Numbered from the stretch's first letter, positions 1 to 9,186 are shown. The stretch: 64,000 nt of DNA from Algoriphagus aestuarii (GCA_017051695.1 JAFIDK010000008.1:1-64000); one strand, 5' to 3'. The notes: generated by a model not told the origin, from the sequence alone. A program made the numbers and translations.

Positions 1-151
1 TTACTACGCCAACAGAACACTGCTCAAGGAACCTGTCAAAACCAGTGACATCGCCGATGCGGCTTTTGCTATCGTATCTGGTCTGCTCAACAAATCTACC
101 GGAAACATGATCAATGTCGATGGTGGACTAGCAGCTGCTTTCCCTAGGTAA
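1..151 (+). CDS. C-terminal end of bifunctional rhamnulose-1-phosphate aldolase / short-chain dehydrogenase (partial)
   Basis: The reading frame enters from the left edge (first full codon at base 2) and runs 49 codons to TAA at 149-151. The visible tail contains a stretch ending in INVDGG followed by LAAAFPR. INVDGG is the usual C-terminal SDR motif, and this ending resembles the dehydrogenase half of the fused aldolase/dehydrogenase of Bacteroidota rhamnose operons. That enzyme would split L-rhamnulose-1-phosphate into dihydroxyacetone phosphate and L-lactaldehyde and oxidise the lactaldehyde to lactate. The downstream GntR regulator, FGGY kinase and lactate-oxidation genes on the same strand support this. 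The aldolase half lies outside the window, so a plain SDR remains possible. Confidence 0.7.
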   Translation, partial: YYANRTLLKEPVKTSDIADAAFAIVSGLLNKSTGNMINVDGGLAAAFPR

Positions 152-194
152 TACTAAAGAATGAGTACCCATACCCAACATAACCCAAAATACC

Positions 195-1229
195 ATGCTT
201 GTAGACAAATCGGAAAGAATCCACACGGATTCAAGGACCCCAAAATACTTGCAAGTAGTGAATTTGATCCTCGATGAAATAGAAAAAGGAAAACTAAACA
301 TCGGGGATCGAATTCCCTCTATCAATGAAACAAGTTTTGATTTTCTGCTCTCCCGAGACACAGTAGAAAAAGCCTATAACGAACTCAAGGACCGAGGCAT
401 CATCACATCGGTCAGAGGAAAAGGGTTTTATGTCAGTTCTACCAATGTGGAGAACAAGCTAAAAGTTCTTTTGCTATTCAATAAGCTGAGCTCTTATAAG
501 AAAATCATCTATTACTCTATCATTGAGACACTCGGGGAAAATGCGACTGTAGATATGCAGATCCATCATTACAATGTGAATTTGTTTGAGGATCTGATCA
601 ACCAGAACATCGGTAAATACAACTATTATGTAATTGCCCCGCATTTCTTTGACAAAGAGACACATCCGGTAAGTGGGTATGAACTCCTTAAAAAAATACC
701 AAAAGACAAAGTTCTGATCATGGATAGAGCCGTAAAAGGCCATGAGAATGAATTCCCGGGAATCTATCAGGATTTTGCAAAGGATATTTTTGCAGCACTG
801 GAGTCAGGACTCACCCATTTGAGAAAGTACAAAAGAATGATTTTGGTCTTTCCTAAAGGGGATATGTACCCTGTTGAAATCGTCGATGGCTTCAAGAGGT
901 TTTGTTTTTTCCATGATTTTGAAAACATCATTTTAGACGGGATAGACGATGAGCCACTCTATACAGGAGATCTGTTTTTGGTACTTTCCGAATCTGATCT
1001 TGTAAACATTGTCAAGAAATCCAGAGAACAATCCCTGACTTTGGGACAGGATGTAGGATTGATTTCATACAATGAAACCCCGCTAAAAGAAATTTTGGAT
1101 AAAGGGATTTCTACTATATCCACAGATTTCATTCACATGGGGCAGTCCATTGCCAACCAGATTTTGGGCAATGAAGATCGGATCCCAATCAAAAACCCTT
1201 TTAGACTGATCGTCAGAAAATCTCTCTAA
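195..1229 (+). CDS. GntR-family transcriptional regulator with a sugar-binding-protein-like sensor domain
   Basis: The protein has 344 residues. Residues about 15-84 form a GntR winged helix-turn-helix: a LILDEIEKGKLNIGDRIPS segment, then a recognition-helix region with SRDTVEKAYNELKDRGII and a GKGFYV wing. Residues about 88-344 look like a LacI-type periplasmic-binding-protein fold rather than the FCD or UTRA domains of most GntR proteins. This hybrid architecture is common in Bacteroidota regulators of sugar operons. It lies 43 bases after the aldolase/dehydrogenase gene and 39 bases before the kinase, so it probably senses rhamnose or a phosphorylated intermediate and controls this operon. 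The ligand is inferred from context only. Confidence 0.88.
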   Translation: MLVDKSERIHTDSRTPKYLQVVNLILDEIEKGKLNIGDRIPSINETSFDFLLSRDTVEKAYNELKDRGIITSVRGKGFYVSSTNVENKLKVLLLFNKLSSYKKIIYYSIIETLGENATVDMQIHHYNVNLFEDLINQNIGKYNYYVIAPHFFDKETHPVSGYELLKKIPKDKVLIMDRAVKGHENEFPGIYQDFAKDIFAALESGLTHLRKYKRMILVFPKGDMYPVEIVDGFKRFCFFHDFENIILDGIDDEPLYTGDLFLVLSESDLVNIVKKSREQSLTLGQDVGLISYNETPLKEILDKGISTISTDFIHMGQSIANQILGNEDRIPIKNPFRLIVRKSL

Positions 1230-1268
1230 ACGGATCATCAATTTATTCATAATGGTGCTGGAAATTCC

Positions 1269-2609
1269 ATGAGCAAAACACCTGTAACTGCTATTTTCGA
1301 TATTGGCAAGACCAATAAAAAATTCTTCCTTTTTGATAAAGATCTAGAAGTAGTCTATCAAACCTATCATAGATTAGACCCTGGAATAGACGAGGATGGA
1401 TTCCAGTCAGAACCAATCGATGAGCTCACTTCCTGGATGATCGAAACTTTCCAGAAAGCTCGTCTGAAGGAGGAGTTCGAAATAGAACGAATCAATTTTA
1501 CCAGCTATGGAGCTACGCTCGTCCATACAGACGAAAACGGGAAACCGGTCACTCCACTGTACGATTACCTTAAACCTTTTCCGGAAGACCTTCTCAACCG
1601 CTTCTATGAAGAGCAGGGAGGGAAAATGGAATTTTGTACAGCTACCGCTTCACCGCCATTGGCCATGTTGAATTCAGGGCTTCAATTATATTTTCTGAAA
1701 TATGAAAAACCTGGGCAATTCAAAAAGATAAAACACACCTTTCATTTGCCGCAATACCTAAGTTCCGTTTTCACAGGCAAATTCGTTTCTGATTTCACCA
1801 GCATCGGTTGTCACACCGGACTTTGGGATTTCCAAAAACAGGATTATCATAAATGGTTACAGGAAAATGAAGTCCGCAACTTACTGCTTCCAGCAATGTC
1901 AAGTTCTTCTATCTTCCTAACGAAACCTGAGTATGGAGGAATCCCAGCCGGAATTGGCGTTCACGACTCGTCCTCTGCGCTTCTTCCATATCTCAAAAAA
2001 GAAAATGAACCATTTATGCTTTTGTCCACTGGAACATGGGCAATCAGCATCAATCCATTTAATAAATCTGCACTCACCGAATCCGAATTAAACAAAGATT
2101 GCCTTCAGTTTATAGGCATCACCGGAGACCCGATAAAAATTAGCCGCTTATTTATCGGTGAGGAGCACAAATATCAAGTGGAGAAAATGTATGATTTCTT
2201 CCGGAAACCGATGGGCACCTATAAGAAATTGGTTTTTGAGGAAAAGCGTTTTGAGCAAGTGAAATCAAAACCTGAGCGGATCAAATTCCATTATCTCAAA
2301 CCAGAAACCTATGGTTTAACGCAGGCCGAAGAGATGGATTTTGGCCAGTTTGACGATTTTGAAGATGTGTATTATAGCTTTATCCATGCTTTGACGGACC
2401 TGCAAATAGCCGCGCTCAAACTGGTATGGGCAGATTCCTCTGTCTCTAGAATGTTTATTGACGGCGGTTTTAATGCCAACGATATCTTTGTAGGAATGCT
2501 TCGAAAGAAATTACCGGATTTGGAGATTCTTACCAGCGATTTTGCTTTGGGCACAGCATTGGGCGCCGCCCTGCTTGTTCAACAAGATTTTAAACCACCG
2601 GTAATTTAA
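1269..2609 (+). CDS. FGGY-family carbohydrate kinase, probably L-rhamnulokinase
   Basis: The protein has 446 residues. The N-terminal phosphate-binding loop is visible as DIGKTN at residues 11-16. The second-domain STGTW motif is at 253-257, and a GGFNAN adenosine-binding element follows near residue 409. Length and motif order fit the FGGY kinases (FGGY_N then FGGY_C). In this place, after the aldolase/dehydrogenase and the GntR regulator, the likely reaction is ATP-dependent phosphorylation of L-rhamnulose at O-1. Fuculokinase or xylulokinase activity cannot be excluded from sequence alone. ATG at 1269 was chosen because the family motif begins ten residues later. Confidence 0.85.
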   Translation: MSKTPVTAIFDIGKTNKKFFLFDKDLEVVYQTYHRLDPGIDEDGFQSEPIDELTSWMIETFQKARLKEEFEIERINFTSYGATLVHTDENGKPVTPLYDYLKPFPEDLLNRFYEEQGGKMEFCTATASPPLAMLNSGLQLYFLKYEKPGQFKKIKHTFHLPQYLSSVFTGKFVSDFTSIGCHTGLWDFQKQDYHKWLQENEVRNLLLPAMSSSSIFLTKPEYGGIPAGIGVHDSSSALLPYLKKENEPFMLLSTGTWAISINPFNKSALTESELNKDCLQFIGITGDPIKISRLFIGEEHKYQVEKMYDFFRKPMGTYKKLVFEEKRFEQVKSKPERIKFHYLKPETYGLTQAEEMDFGQFDDFEDVYYSFIHALTDLQIAALKLVWADSSVSRMFIDGGFNANDIFVGMLRKKLPDLEILTSDFALGTALGAALLVQQDFKPPVI

Positions 2610-2690
2610 TTTCAAGGAGAGGCCCAAAAGTCTTTAAATTCGTCCTTGTATTGTATGAGACCAAATTATTTGGTTCAACCCCGATCAATT

Positions 2691-3434
2691 ATGGAAGTCG
2701 CTCTTTTTATCCCCTGTTATATTGACCAATTTTATCCTGATGTAGCAAAAGCTACTTTAGAATTGCTCGAAAAATTGGGCTGTAAAGTTAGCTACCCGAT
2801 GGACCAAACCTGCTGTGGTCAGCCTATGGCCAATTCGGGTTTTGAAAGAGATACCGATGGCACCACCCGTCAATTTATCGAGACATTTAAAAACTTCGAT
2901 TACATCGTGGCTCCTTCAGGAAGCTGTGTTTTACATATCAAAGAACACCAACCTGCTATTTCCGAACAGGAAGAAGAACAAAAAACAGTGCAGTCCAAGG
3001 TGTATGAACTCAGCGAATTTTTAACAGATGTATTGAAAGTAGGAACCATTGAAGGTTCTTTTCCACATAAAATCGGATTTCACTCTTCCTGCCATGGGCA
3101 GAGAGGCTTGAGATTAAGTTCCTCATCCGAGCTCAATGAAGCTCCTTTTAGTAAAGCCAAAGACCTTTTTGCGGGAATCAAAGATCTGGAATTGGTAGAA
3201 CTTTCCAGAAAAGACGAATGCTGCGGATTTGGTGGAACCTTTGCAGTTTCGGAAGAGGCTTTATCCGTTCAGATGGGCAAAGACCGCCTTTCGGACCATC
3301 TTAGCCATCAGGTAGAAATCATCTGCGGTGGAGACACTTCTTGCCTCATGCATTTACAGGGCATTGCAGAAAGAAACAACCAACCTGTCAAGTTTATGCA
3401 TTTGGCAGAAATCCTAAACCAAGCGATCTCATGA
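2691..3434 (+). CDS. lutA: LutA-like (Fe-S)-binding subunit of L-lactate oxidation complex
   Basis: The protein has 247 residues from ATG at 2691; a longer in-frame reading from TTG at 2646 adds 15 residues that do not look like the family. The start MEVALFIPCYIDQF is typical of LutA/YkgE proteins. Two cysteine-rich CCG motifs are present (residues 41-43, in TCCGQP, and 177-179, in CCGFGG), as expected for two CCG (DUF224) domains that bind Fe-S or act in electron transfer. It overlaps the next gene by four bases (ATGA at 3431-3434), so it is translationally coupled to the LutB-like protein. With LutB and LutC it would convert L-lactate to pyruvate, here probably the end product of rhamnose breakdown. 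Confidence 0.88.
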   Translation: MEVALFIPCYIDQFYPDVAKATLELLEKLGCKVSYPMDQTCCGQPMANSGFERDTDGTTRQFIETFKNFDYIVAPSGSCVLHIKEHQPAISEQEEEQKTVQSKVYELSEFLTDVLKVGTIEGSFPHKIGFHSSCHGQRGLRLSSSSELNEAPFSKAKDLFAGIKDLELVELSRKDECCGFGGTFAVSEEALSVQMGKDRLSDHLSHQVEIICGGDTSCLMHLQGIAERNNQPVKFMHLAEILNQAIS

Positions 3435-4789
3435 GCCATCCAAGTCAAGCAGCAAACTTCCTGAAGGACGAAAAAAGGGCCCATTGGCATGATGAAACCC
3501 TTTGGTTTGTCAGAGAGAAGCGAGATATCGCCAGTAAAAACATTCCCGAGTGGGAAGAGCTTCGCAAACTGGCATCGGGAATCAAAGATCATGTGCTTTC
3601 CAAACTAGATTATTATTTGGAAGAACTGGAGCAAAAAGCCTCTGCAAACGGCATCAAAGTCCATTGGGCAAAAGATGCAGAAGAACATAATGAAATAGTC
3701 TGGAGCATTTTAAAGGAGAAAAAATGCAAAGCGATAGTCAAAAGTAAGTCTATCCTCACCGAGGAATGCCACCTCAATCCTTATTTGGAAAAACGCGGCG
3801 TGGAAGTCGTCGATACAGATCTTGGAGAGCGGATTGTCCAGTTTTTAAAGCAGCCACCAAGTCACATTGTATTGCCGGCTATCCATCTGAAAAAAGGAGA
3901 TATTTCAGAAATATTTCATGAAAAACTCCAGACTGAAAAAGGAAACGAAGACCCTGTTTACCTGACCCATGCCGCCAGAAAACATTTGAGGGACAAATTT
4001 ATGGCTGCGAAGGTGGCAATAACGGGAGTCAACTTTGCGATTCCTGAAACCGGCGAGTTTGTCGTATGTACCAACGAAGGGAATGCCGACATGGGCGTGC
4101 ACCTGGCCGATGTGCATATTGCCTGTATGGGTATCGAAAAAATCATTCCTAGACGGGCGGATTTGGGGATTTTCCTGAGACTTCTAGCCAGGTCAGCTAC
4201 AGGCCAGTCGATCACCAATTACAATTCCCATTTCAGAAGTCCAGCACCGGGTAAAGAGATCCATTTGATTTTGGTAGACAATGGCAGAACCAAACAGCTG
4301 AAAAGAGAGAAATTCAAAAATTCATTGAAATGCATCCGCTGTGGGGCCTGTATGAATACTTGCCCGATCTATCGGAGAAGTGGCGGGTACAGTTATGGGA
4401 GTACCGTACCAGGACCTATTGGCTCCATCCTTTCTCCGGGTATAGATGTAAAAAAATACAGCACTTTGCCTTTTGCCTCCACCTTGTGTGGCAGCTGCTC
4501 TGATGTCTGTCCGGTGAAAATCAATATTCACGAGCAACTCTATGAATGGAGACAGGAAATCACCAAAGCGCAGGGCTGGTCAACAAAAGGCTTGTCCATG
4601 AAAATGGCCAATGGGATTTTCACAAGTCCGCTTGCCTATAAAATTTCCGGAAAACTGCTTCGGGCAAGTCTTAAAAACCTCCCGAAATCAGTGATTTATA
4701 ACCCCTTAAATGCATGGGGTAAAAACCGGGATTTACCAGAAGTACCAAAAGAATCCTTCAAGGAATGGTATTTAAAAAACAGATCATGA
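3431..4789 (+). CDS. lutB: LutB-like iron-sulfur subunit of L-lactate oxidation complex
   Basis: The protein has 452 residues. The start at 3431 (MSHPSQAANFL) overlaps the lutA stop and gives the usual LutB N-terminus; the 30 codons upstream in this frame lie inside lutA. An LUD domain occupies about residues 60-290. Ferredoxin-type clusters follow: C301, C304, C307 and C311 in CIRCGACMNTCP, and a second set at C353, C356 and C360 in CGSCSDVCP. This is the standard LUD plus Fer4 arrangement. It ends in a four-base overlap with the LutC-like gene. The protein is expected in the cytoplasm or on the inner face of the membrane. Confidence 0.9.
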   Translation: MSHPSQAANFLKDEKRAHWHDETLWFVREKRDIASKNIPEWEELRKLASGIKDHVLSKLDYYLEELEQKASANGIKVHWAKDAEEHNEIVWSILKEKKCKAIVKSKSILTEECHLNPYLEKRGVEVVDTDLGERIVQFLKQPPSHIVLPAIHLKKGDISEIFHEKLQTEKGNEDPVYLTHAARKHLRDKFMAAKVAITGVNFAIPETGEFVVCTNEGNADMGVHLADVHIACMGIEKIIPRRADLGIFLRLLARSATGQSITNYNSHFRSPAPGKEIHLILVDNGRTKQLKREKFKNSLKCIRCGACMNTCPIYRRSGGYSYGSTVPGPIGSILSPGIDVKKYSTLPFASTLCGSCSDVCPVKINIHEQLYEWRQEITKAQGWSTKGLSMKMANGIFTSPLAYKISGKLLRASLKNLPKSVIYNPLNAWGKNRDLPEVPKESFKEWYLKNRS

Positions 4790-5346
4790 GTAGCAAAGAA
4801 TCCATACTTTCCAGCATACGGGAACTAAATCAGGTAGAAAAACCACTACCGGATTTACCGCATTTTGAATCCGCACAGGATCTGGTTGGAACTTTTCAGC
4901 AATCACTTCAGAACAATAAAGGAAGCGTGATCTCAGCGCTTGATCTGACAGACTTGGTCAATTCTGGGGCATTTCCTAAGGTGTTTTCCGGATCGAAATT
5001 AATCCCTGACCTTAAAACATTTGAGCTACCGGAAAGAGGAACAGACCTAAATGATCTGGATTTAGCCATCATTGACGGTCAGCTTGGGGTATCTGAAAAT
5101 GCTGCAATTTGGCTGGAGGATGAAAATCTAGGCTTGAGGGCTGTGCCATTCATTACCCAACATTTGGTGATCGTTTTGGAAAAGTCAAAAATCGTGGGCA
5201 ACATGCACGAAGCGTATTCTTTGATCGGCTTGCATCATTCAGGTTTTGGAGTTTTTATTGCCGGTCCCTCCAAAACTGCTGACATCGAGCAATCCCTGGT
5301 CATCGGTGCTCATGGTGCAAAAAGCCTAAGGGTGGTTTTGGTTTAA
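4786..5346 (+). CDS. lutC: LutC-like LUD-domain protein
   Basis: The protein has 186 residues from ATG at 4786, which overlaps the lutB stop in an ATGA junction; seven extra codons upstream are inside lutB. It is a single LUD-domain protein, with the SENAAIWLEDE and HHSGFGVFIAGPSKTADIE-type segments characteristic of LutC/YkgG. It completes the lutABC trio at the end of the rhamnose operon. The coding direction converges on the AlkB-like gene, whose stop is one base away at 5348. Confidence 0.87.
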   Translation: MSSKESILSSIRELNQVEKPLPDLPHFESAQDLVGTFQQSLQNNKGSVISALDLTDLVNSGAFPKVFSGSKLIPDLKTFELPERGTDLNDLDLAIIDGQLGVSENAAIWLEDENLGLRAVPFITQHLVIVLEKSKIVGNMHEAYSLIGLHHSGFGVFIAGPSKTADIEQSLVIGAHGAKSLRVVLV

Positions 5347-5347
5347 T

Positions 5348-5962
5348 TCAAGTGTTTCCTACGATGGTGCGAAATGTCAGATTGATTCTTGGCTGATGAA
5401 TCAATTTGGTGGGTGGCAGTCGGTGAAGCCAGTTGGACTGCGTTTCATCTTTCATCACCAGCAAACTTCCATGCTCTAAAATCATTTCCACCTTTTCTTT
5501 GGTGACTTTATGTTTGAAGGCAAATTTTCTTTCTGCCCCAAAGCTCACAGAACCTATCGCCCCGTTTTTCTTCAGGTCTTTTTCACCGTCACTATGCCAG
5601 GCCATTCCTTCGCTCCCATCATGATATAAATTCAGCAGACAGGAATTGAATGTCTCTCCACTTTTATCTTCCACCATTTTTTTCAATTCCAGAAGTTCAT
5701 CAGACCATGGCAAAGCCTTTTTTGTGATGTTGGAATAGGTGTACTCAAAAGAAGTTTCGGCATACCAAGCAACCTTTCTTTTAGTAATGATTTTCTTTCC
5801 GAAAATGACCGCTTCATCATTTTTCCATTCGATATCATTGAAAAGAACCTCCAATAACTCATCGGCCTTTTCTTGGCTCATAAGCTTCCCATAATAATTT
5901 ACCGTACCCCCTTCAGGAAGTAGGTTTCTTTTCGGATCAAAATCTAGATCAAATAATCCCAT
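5348..5962 (-). CDS. AlkB-like Fe(II)/2-oxoglutarate-dependent dioxygenase
   Basis: The protein has 204 residues, the usual length for stand-alone AlkB homologues (ALKBH2/3-like). The iron-binding residues are visible as H123-S-D125 in MAWHSDGE and a distal H180 in NWLHRLP. The 2-oxoglutarate-binding arginines fit R192 and R198 in PRINLTFR. Such proteins reverse alkylation damage in DNA or RNA by oxidative demethylation. It is a monocistronic minus-strand gene that meets lutC tail to tail. Nothing nearby suggests an adaptive-response operon. Confidence 0.9.
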   Translation of the reverse strand: MGLFDLDFDPKRNLLPEGGTVNYYGKLMSQEKADELLEVLFNDIEWKNDEAVIFGKKIITKRKVAWYAETSFEYTYSNITKKALPWSDELLELKKMVEDKSGETFNSCLLNLYHDGSEGMAWHSDGEKDLKKNGAIGSVSFGAERKFAFKHKVTKEKVEMILEHGSLLVMKDETQSNWLHRLPPTKLIHQPRINLTFRTIVGNT

Positions 5963-6004
5963 AAATCCGGCTAAATTTTCTGTGGTGATTATAAGTTGGC
6001 ATAA

Positions 6005-6034
6005 AATAGCCCCTAAAACTTAATTCAGGGGCAA
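6005..6034 (-). terminator. Rho-independent terminator downstream of the VOC gene
   Basis: On the minus strand the arms GCCCCT and AGGGGC are separated by 12 bases and followed by a T-rich stretch (TATTTTAT). It lies eight bases beyond the stop of the gene at 6043-6423 and separates it from the AlkB-like gene. Confidence 0.6.
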
Positions 6035-6042
6035 AACCATTT

Positions 6043-6423
6043 TTATTTTTGGGAGTGAATCGCAATCCTATTTCCTTCAGAATCCAAGAACACTCCCATG
6101 TAACCAATATCCGGGGCAATTAGCCTTTTTGGAATCTGAACTTTGCCTCCGGCCTCTTCTACTTTCCCTAATTCAACACTACAGTCTTTTGAGGAAAAAT
6201 AAATTAGGACCCCTGCTAAATTGCTTATCGCATAAAAATCCTTGTGATAAACCAAGCTTCCCTGAGCACCCATACCTGATTGATCTCCGGGAAACCATCC
6301 CATTTGAAAATCTCCCATGACCTGTTTGTTCAGCTTGCAATCGAAAACTTTCTCATAAAAAGTGATGGCTCGATCCATGTCAGCTACAGGTATCTCAAAC
6401 CATCCTACAGTTACTCTTTCCAT
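6043..6423 (-). CDS. VOC (glyoxalase/bleomycin resistance/extradiol dioxygenase) superfamily protein
   Basis: The protein has 126 residues and makes up one VOC module. It begins with VGWFEIPVADMDRAITFYEKVF and ends with a DIGYMGVFLDSEGNRIAIHS strand, the classical beta-alpha-beta-beta-beta pair. Members of this small family are usually annotated as a predicted enzyme related to lactoylglutathione lyase; substrate and activity cannot be read from the sequence. It is cytoplasmic, with no signal sequence. Confidence 0.85.
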   Translation of the reverse strand: MERVTVGWFEIPVADMDRAITFYEKVFDCKLNKQVMGDFQMGWFPGDQSGMGAQGSLVYHKDFYAISNLAGVLIYFSSKDCSVELGKVEEAGGKVQIPKRLIAPDIGYMGVFLDSEGNRIAIHSQK

Positions 6424-6451
6424 AGTAGTAGGGGTTAGTTTTTAGAAATAA

Positions 6452-7495
6452 TTAAGTTCTTGTCAATTTGATCGGATAAGTCTTGCCGGCATTCCACTGA
6501 CATACGTAGATGTTTTCATCCTGATCGATACAGACATCGTGGCAATGCTTGAAGATCGGTTGGTCCTGAACCATCAACTGTAATTTACCATCCCGGTATT
6601 CCGGAGTAGTACCTCCAGGATTAGAAACCACTTGGTTGTTATTATCCAAAATCGTCACAAATCCGGAATCCGGAGTCTGTTCCAAATACCGAAGTCTACT
6701 CCAGCAAACTCCAGCATAGAGATTTTCGCCATGGATCACAGGTCTACAGACAAAAGCACCCGGAAGGAAAATCGTTTCCAAATACTCCCCATCAAGCGTA
6801 AATCTTTTGAAGGAATTATGACCTCTCGAGGTACAAAGTAGCGTTGCATCTTTTCCTCCTCTTTGGTCTACAGTGATGCCATGAGCGGTACTAAACTGGG
6901 AATCGCCGGAACCTGGACCTCCAAATTTTCTTTTAAAAATCCCATCCTTATCATATTGGAGAAAATATTGGGAACCATATCCATCGGCAATATAGAGATC
7001 GCCGTTGGGTGTGATGGTGGTTTCAGTAGGAACCCAATTCATTTTTTCCGTGTAAATCCCTTCTTGTTTAGGAGAAACAATTTCACTCACAACTGCCCCA
7101 TCTAAAGTCGTTTTGACTACTCTCCCCCCGTTGTCACAGATCCATAAATATTCGGCATCTCCTTCATCCACCAGTGTCAGACCATGAGCCCGGTCTAATC
7201 CCAGCGTCCAGGTTTTCAATAGTTTCCCAGATTGATCATAAATAATCACATTGTTTTTAGCCTCATCAGTCAGCATGATCATTCTGCCTTTACGGTCAAT
7301 GACCATTTCATGACAGTTGACAACCGGAACTTTTTCCGGATCCAGCATCCCCCATTTAGCATCCACCTTGTATTGAAAATCACCATGCCCGATGATTTCT
7401 TCGGTATTAAATCCGAATGTGAAAGATGGTGCCATACTCATGGCTAATCCCGCGAGGGAAGTTTGTTTGACAAAGTCTCTTCGACTTGATTTCAT
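6452..7495 (-). CDS. Tat-exported NHL-repeat six-bladed beta-propeller protein
   Basis: The protein has 347 residues. The N-terminus carries a twin-arginine signal (SRRDFVKQTS followed by a short hydrophobic stretch), so export in the folded state is likely. The mature part shows repeated propeller strands of NHL type, for example GPGSGDSQFSTAHGITVDQRG and CHDVCIDQDENIYVCQWNAG. The fold is shared with peptidylglycine alpha-amidating lyases and with 6-bladed propellers found beside Gfo/Idh and sugar isomerase genes. No catalytic assignment is possible. The divergent gene at 7673 encodes a secreted sugar isomerase-like protein, and both may serve the same periplasmic sugar pathway. Confidence 0.85.
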   Translation of the reverse strand: MKSSRRDFVKQTSLAGLAMSMAPSFTFGFNTEEIIGHGDFQYKVDAKWGMLDPEKVPVVNCHEMVIDRKGRMIMLTDEAKNNVIIYDQSGKLLKTWTLGLDRAHGLTLVDEGDAEYLWICDNGGRVVKTTLDGAVVSEIVSPKQEGIYTEKMNWVPTETTITPNGDLYIADGYGSQYFLQYDKDGIFKRKFGGPGSGDSQFSTAHGITVDQRGGKDATLLCTSRGHNSFKRFTLDGEYLETIFLPGAFVCRPVIHGENLYAGVCWSRLRYLEQTPDSGFVTILDNNNQVVSNPGGTTPEYRDGKLQLMVQDQPIFKHCHDVCIDQDENIYVCQWNAGKTYPIKLTRT

Positions 7496-7672
7496 ATATC
7501 TTGGGTTATCAATTGAATGAAATTTTCAGCTTAAAAGCCGAACAATCTTCGTAATTTACAAGAAACAAAACATTAAATCCAGATGAAATCCAGCAATGCT
7601 CTTAAAGTATTGGAGTAGAACAGGAAATAACCATCGGGGATTAAAAATACCAAAGAAAAAAATAATGAACCC

Positions 7673-8515
7673 ATGAAAAAACAGCTTTACACCCTTCTTG
7701 TTTTAGTTTTAGTAGCTACTCCCTTTTCATTTTCTTTTTCTCAGGAGATAGCGCTTCAGCTTTATTCCCTTCGGAATGAGATGAAAGAAGATCCAGTGAA
7801 ATACCATCAAGTCATCTCTGACTGGGGAATAAAAAACCTGGAAGGTGGCGGTAATTATGGCATGAGCGACCTGGAATACGAGAAATTATTGTCAGATAAT
7901 GGCCTGCAGTTCGTCGGAGTAGGCGCAGATTATAACCAACTGACAAAATCCCTGACCCCCATCATTCAGGAAGCAAAAAGATTCGGCGCAAAATATGTGA
8001 CCTGCTATTGGATTCCCCATGCAGAAGGACCGATTTCTTTGGAGGAAATCAAGGTAGCGACCGCTCTTTTCAATCAGACCGGTAAGGAGCTGAAAAAAGA
8101 AGGGCTTACTTTTCTATATCATCCTCACGGATATGAATTTGCCCCTAATCCAGAAGGAAAAGGAGTCGTTTTCGACTACATGCTGAAAAACGCCAAAGAC
8201 TTTGCCTTCAATCTGGATGTTTTTTGGATAAAAATGGGCGGTGGTGATCCTTTACAGATTATGAAAAAGAACAAAGGCAAATTCCCAATGCTTCACCTAA
8301 AAGACCGACTGATCGGTACAGAAAACACCAAAGATGGTCACGGGGATGTTGAATCCAATGTGGTATTAGGAACAGGAGACGTAGACATTGCCGCTATCAT
8401 CAAAGAAGCCAAAAAACAAGGAACAGAATATCTCACCATCGAAGATGAAAGCTCCAGATCCGTAAGTCAGATTCCACAAAGTATCACCTTCATCAAAAAA
8501 GAATTAGAGAAGTAA
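7673..8515 (+). CDS. Secreted sugar phosphate isomerase/epimerase-like TIM barrel
   Basis: The protein has 280 residues. Residues 1-24 form a signal peptide (MKKQLYTLLVLVLVA...SFSQE). The rest fits the xylose-isomerase-like TIM barrel (AP endonuclease 2 family): EIALQLYSLRNEM at the first strand, LYHPHGYEF in the middle, FNLDVFWIKMGGGDP, and YLTIEDESS near the end, which carry the likely metal-binding Glu, His and Asp residues. Bacteroidota encode many exported paralogues beside Gfo/Idh oxidoreductases and ThuA-domain proteins. The substrate is unknown; a keto-sugar is an inference. Confidence 0.85.
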   Translation: MKKQLYTLLVLVLVATPFSFSFSQEIALQLYSLRNEMKEDPVKYHQVISDWGIKNLEGGGNYGMSDLEYEKLLSDNGLQFVGVGADYNQLTKSLTPIIQEAKRFGAKYVTCYWIPHAEGPISLEEIKVATALFNQTGKELKKEGLTFLYHPHGYEFAPNPEGKGVVFDYMLKNAKDFAFNLDVFWIKMGGGDPLQIMKKNKGKFPMLHLKDRLIGTENTKDGHGDVESNVVLGTGDVDIAAIIKEAKKQGTEYLTIEDESSRSVSQIPQSITFIKKELEK

Positions 8516-8583
8516 AATCCATTTCAATTTGATATTCTCTTCAAAATTTGAAGTAGATTGCTTTCCTTAAAATCAAAACACAC

Positions 8584-9186
8584 ATGAACAAAAAACCCTT
8601 TTTCATTGCCATTGCATTGTTTTTTTGCCTGGCATTCAGCACCCAATCTTTCGCACAGCTTCAAGCTCCGGCACCAAGCCCAGCAGCATATGTTTCTGCA
8701 AATGTTGGCTTTACCAAAATCAGTATTGACTATTCATCACCCGCTGTGAAAGGCAGAAAAGTCTTTGGTGAGCTTGAAAAATATGGCGTTACCTGGAGAG
8801 CAGGTGCCAATGGCCCAACGATCATTGAATTTAGTACTCCTGTCAGTGTAGGTGGAAAAAATCTTCCTGCTGGAAAATACTCTCTTTTTATCACCCCAAG
8901 AGAAAGTGGAAATTGGACCATTCATTTAAATGGCAAAGCAAATGCTGTTTTTGCATACATGAAAGATGGGAAAATCGATGAGACTGCTATGATGAAAGAC
9001 GATGCAGTAGCCATCGATACCGCTCCAATTCCAGCTCCGGAAACTTTTGAAAGACTTGCCTATTTCATTTCTGCCGAAGACAACAAAGTCGCTTCGGTGA
9101 CTTTTATGTGGGCAGATGTGATGTTGACATTTGAGGTAGACACCCAAGTCGATCAAAAAATCGAATCGTTTAAAGGAGTATTTTAA
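8584..9186 (+). CDS. Secreted DUF2911-domain protein
   Basis: The protein has 200 residues with a signal peptide ending near FAQ (residue 24). The mature part begins with a segment containing SIDYSSPAVKGRKVFGEL and continues with GVTWRAGANGPTIIEF and LPAGKYSLFITP, the hallmark stretches of DUF2911. The family is common in Bacteroidota and of unknown function. It lies 68 bases after the isomerase gene and is followed by a strong terminator, so the two may be cotranscribed. Confidence 0.88.
   Translation: MNKKPFFIAIALFFCLAFSTQSFAQLQAPAPSPAAYVSANVGFTKISIDYSSPAVKGRKVFGELEKYGVTWRAGANGPTIIEFSTPVSVGGKNLPAGKYSLFITPRESGNWTIHLNGKANAVFAYMKDGKIDETAMMKDDAVAIDTAPIPAPETFERLAYFISAEDNKVASVTFMWADVMLTFEVDTQVDQKIESFKGVF

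Noticed and set aside
128-743. Minus-strand reading frames across the GntR gene
   Set aside because: They lie entirely within the well-supported plus-strand gene and have no family features.
2646-2690. TTG start for the LutA-like gene
   Set aside because: The added residues do not match the family, while ATG at 2691 gives the classic start.
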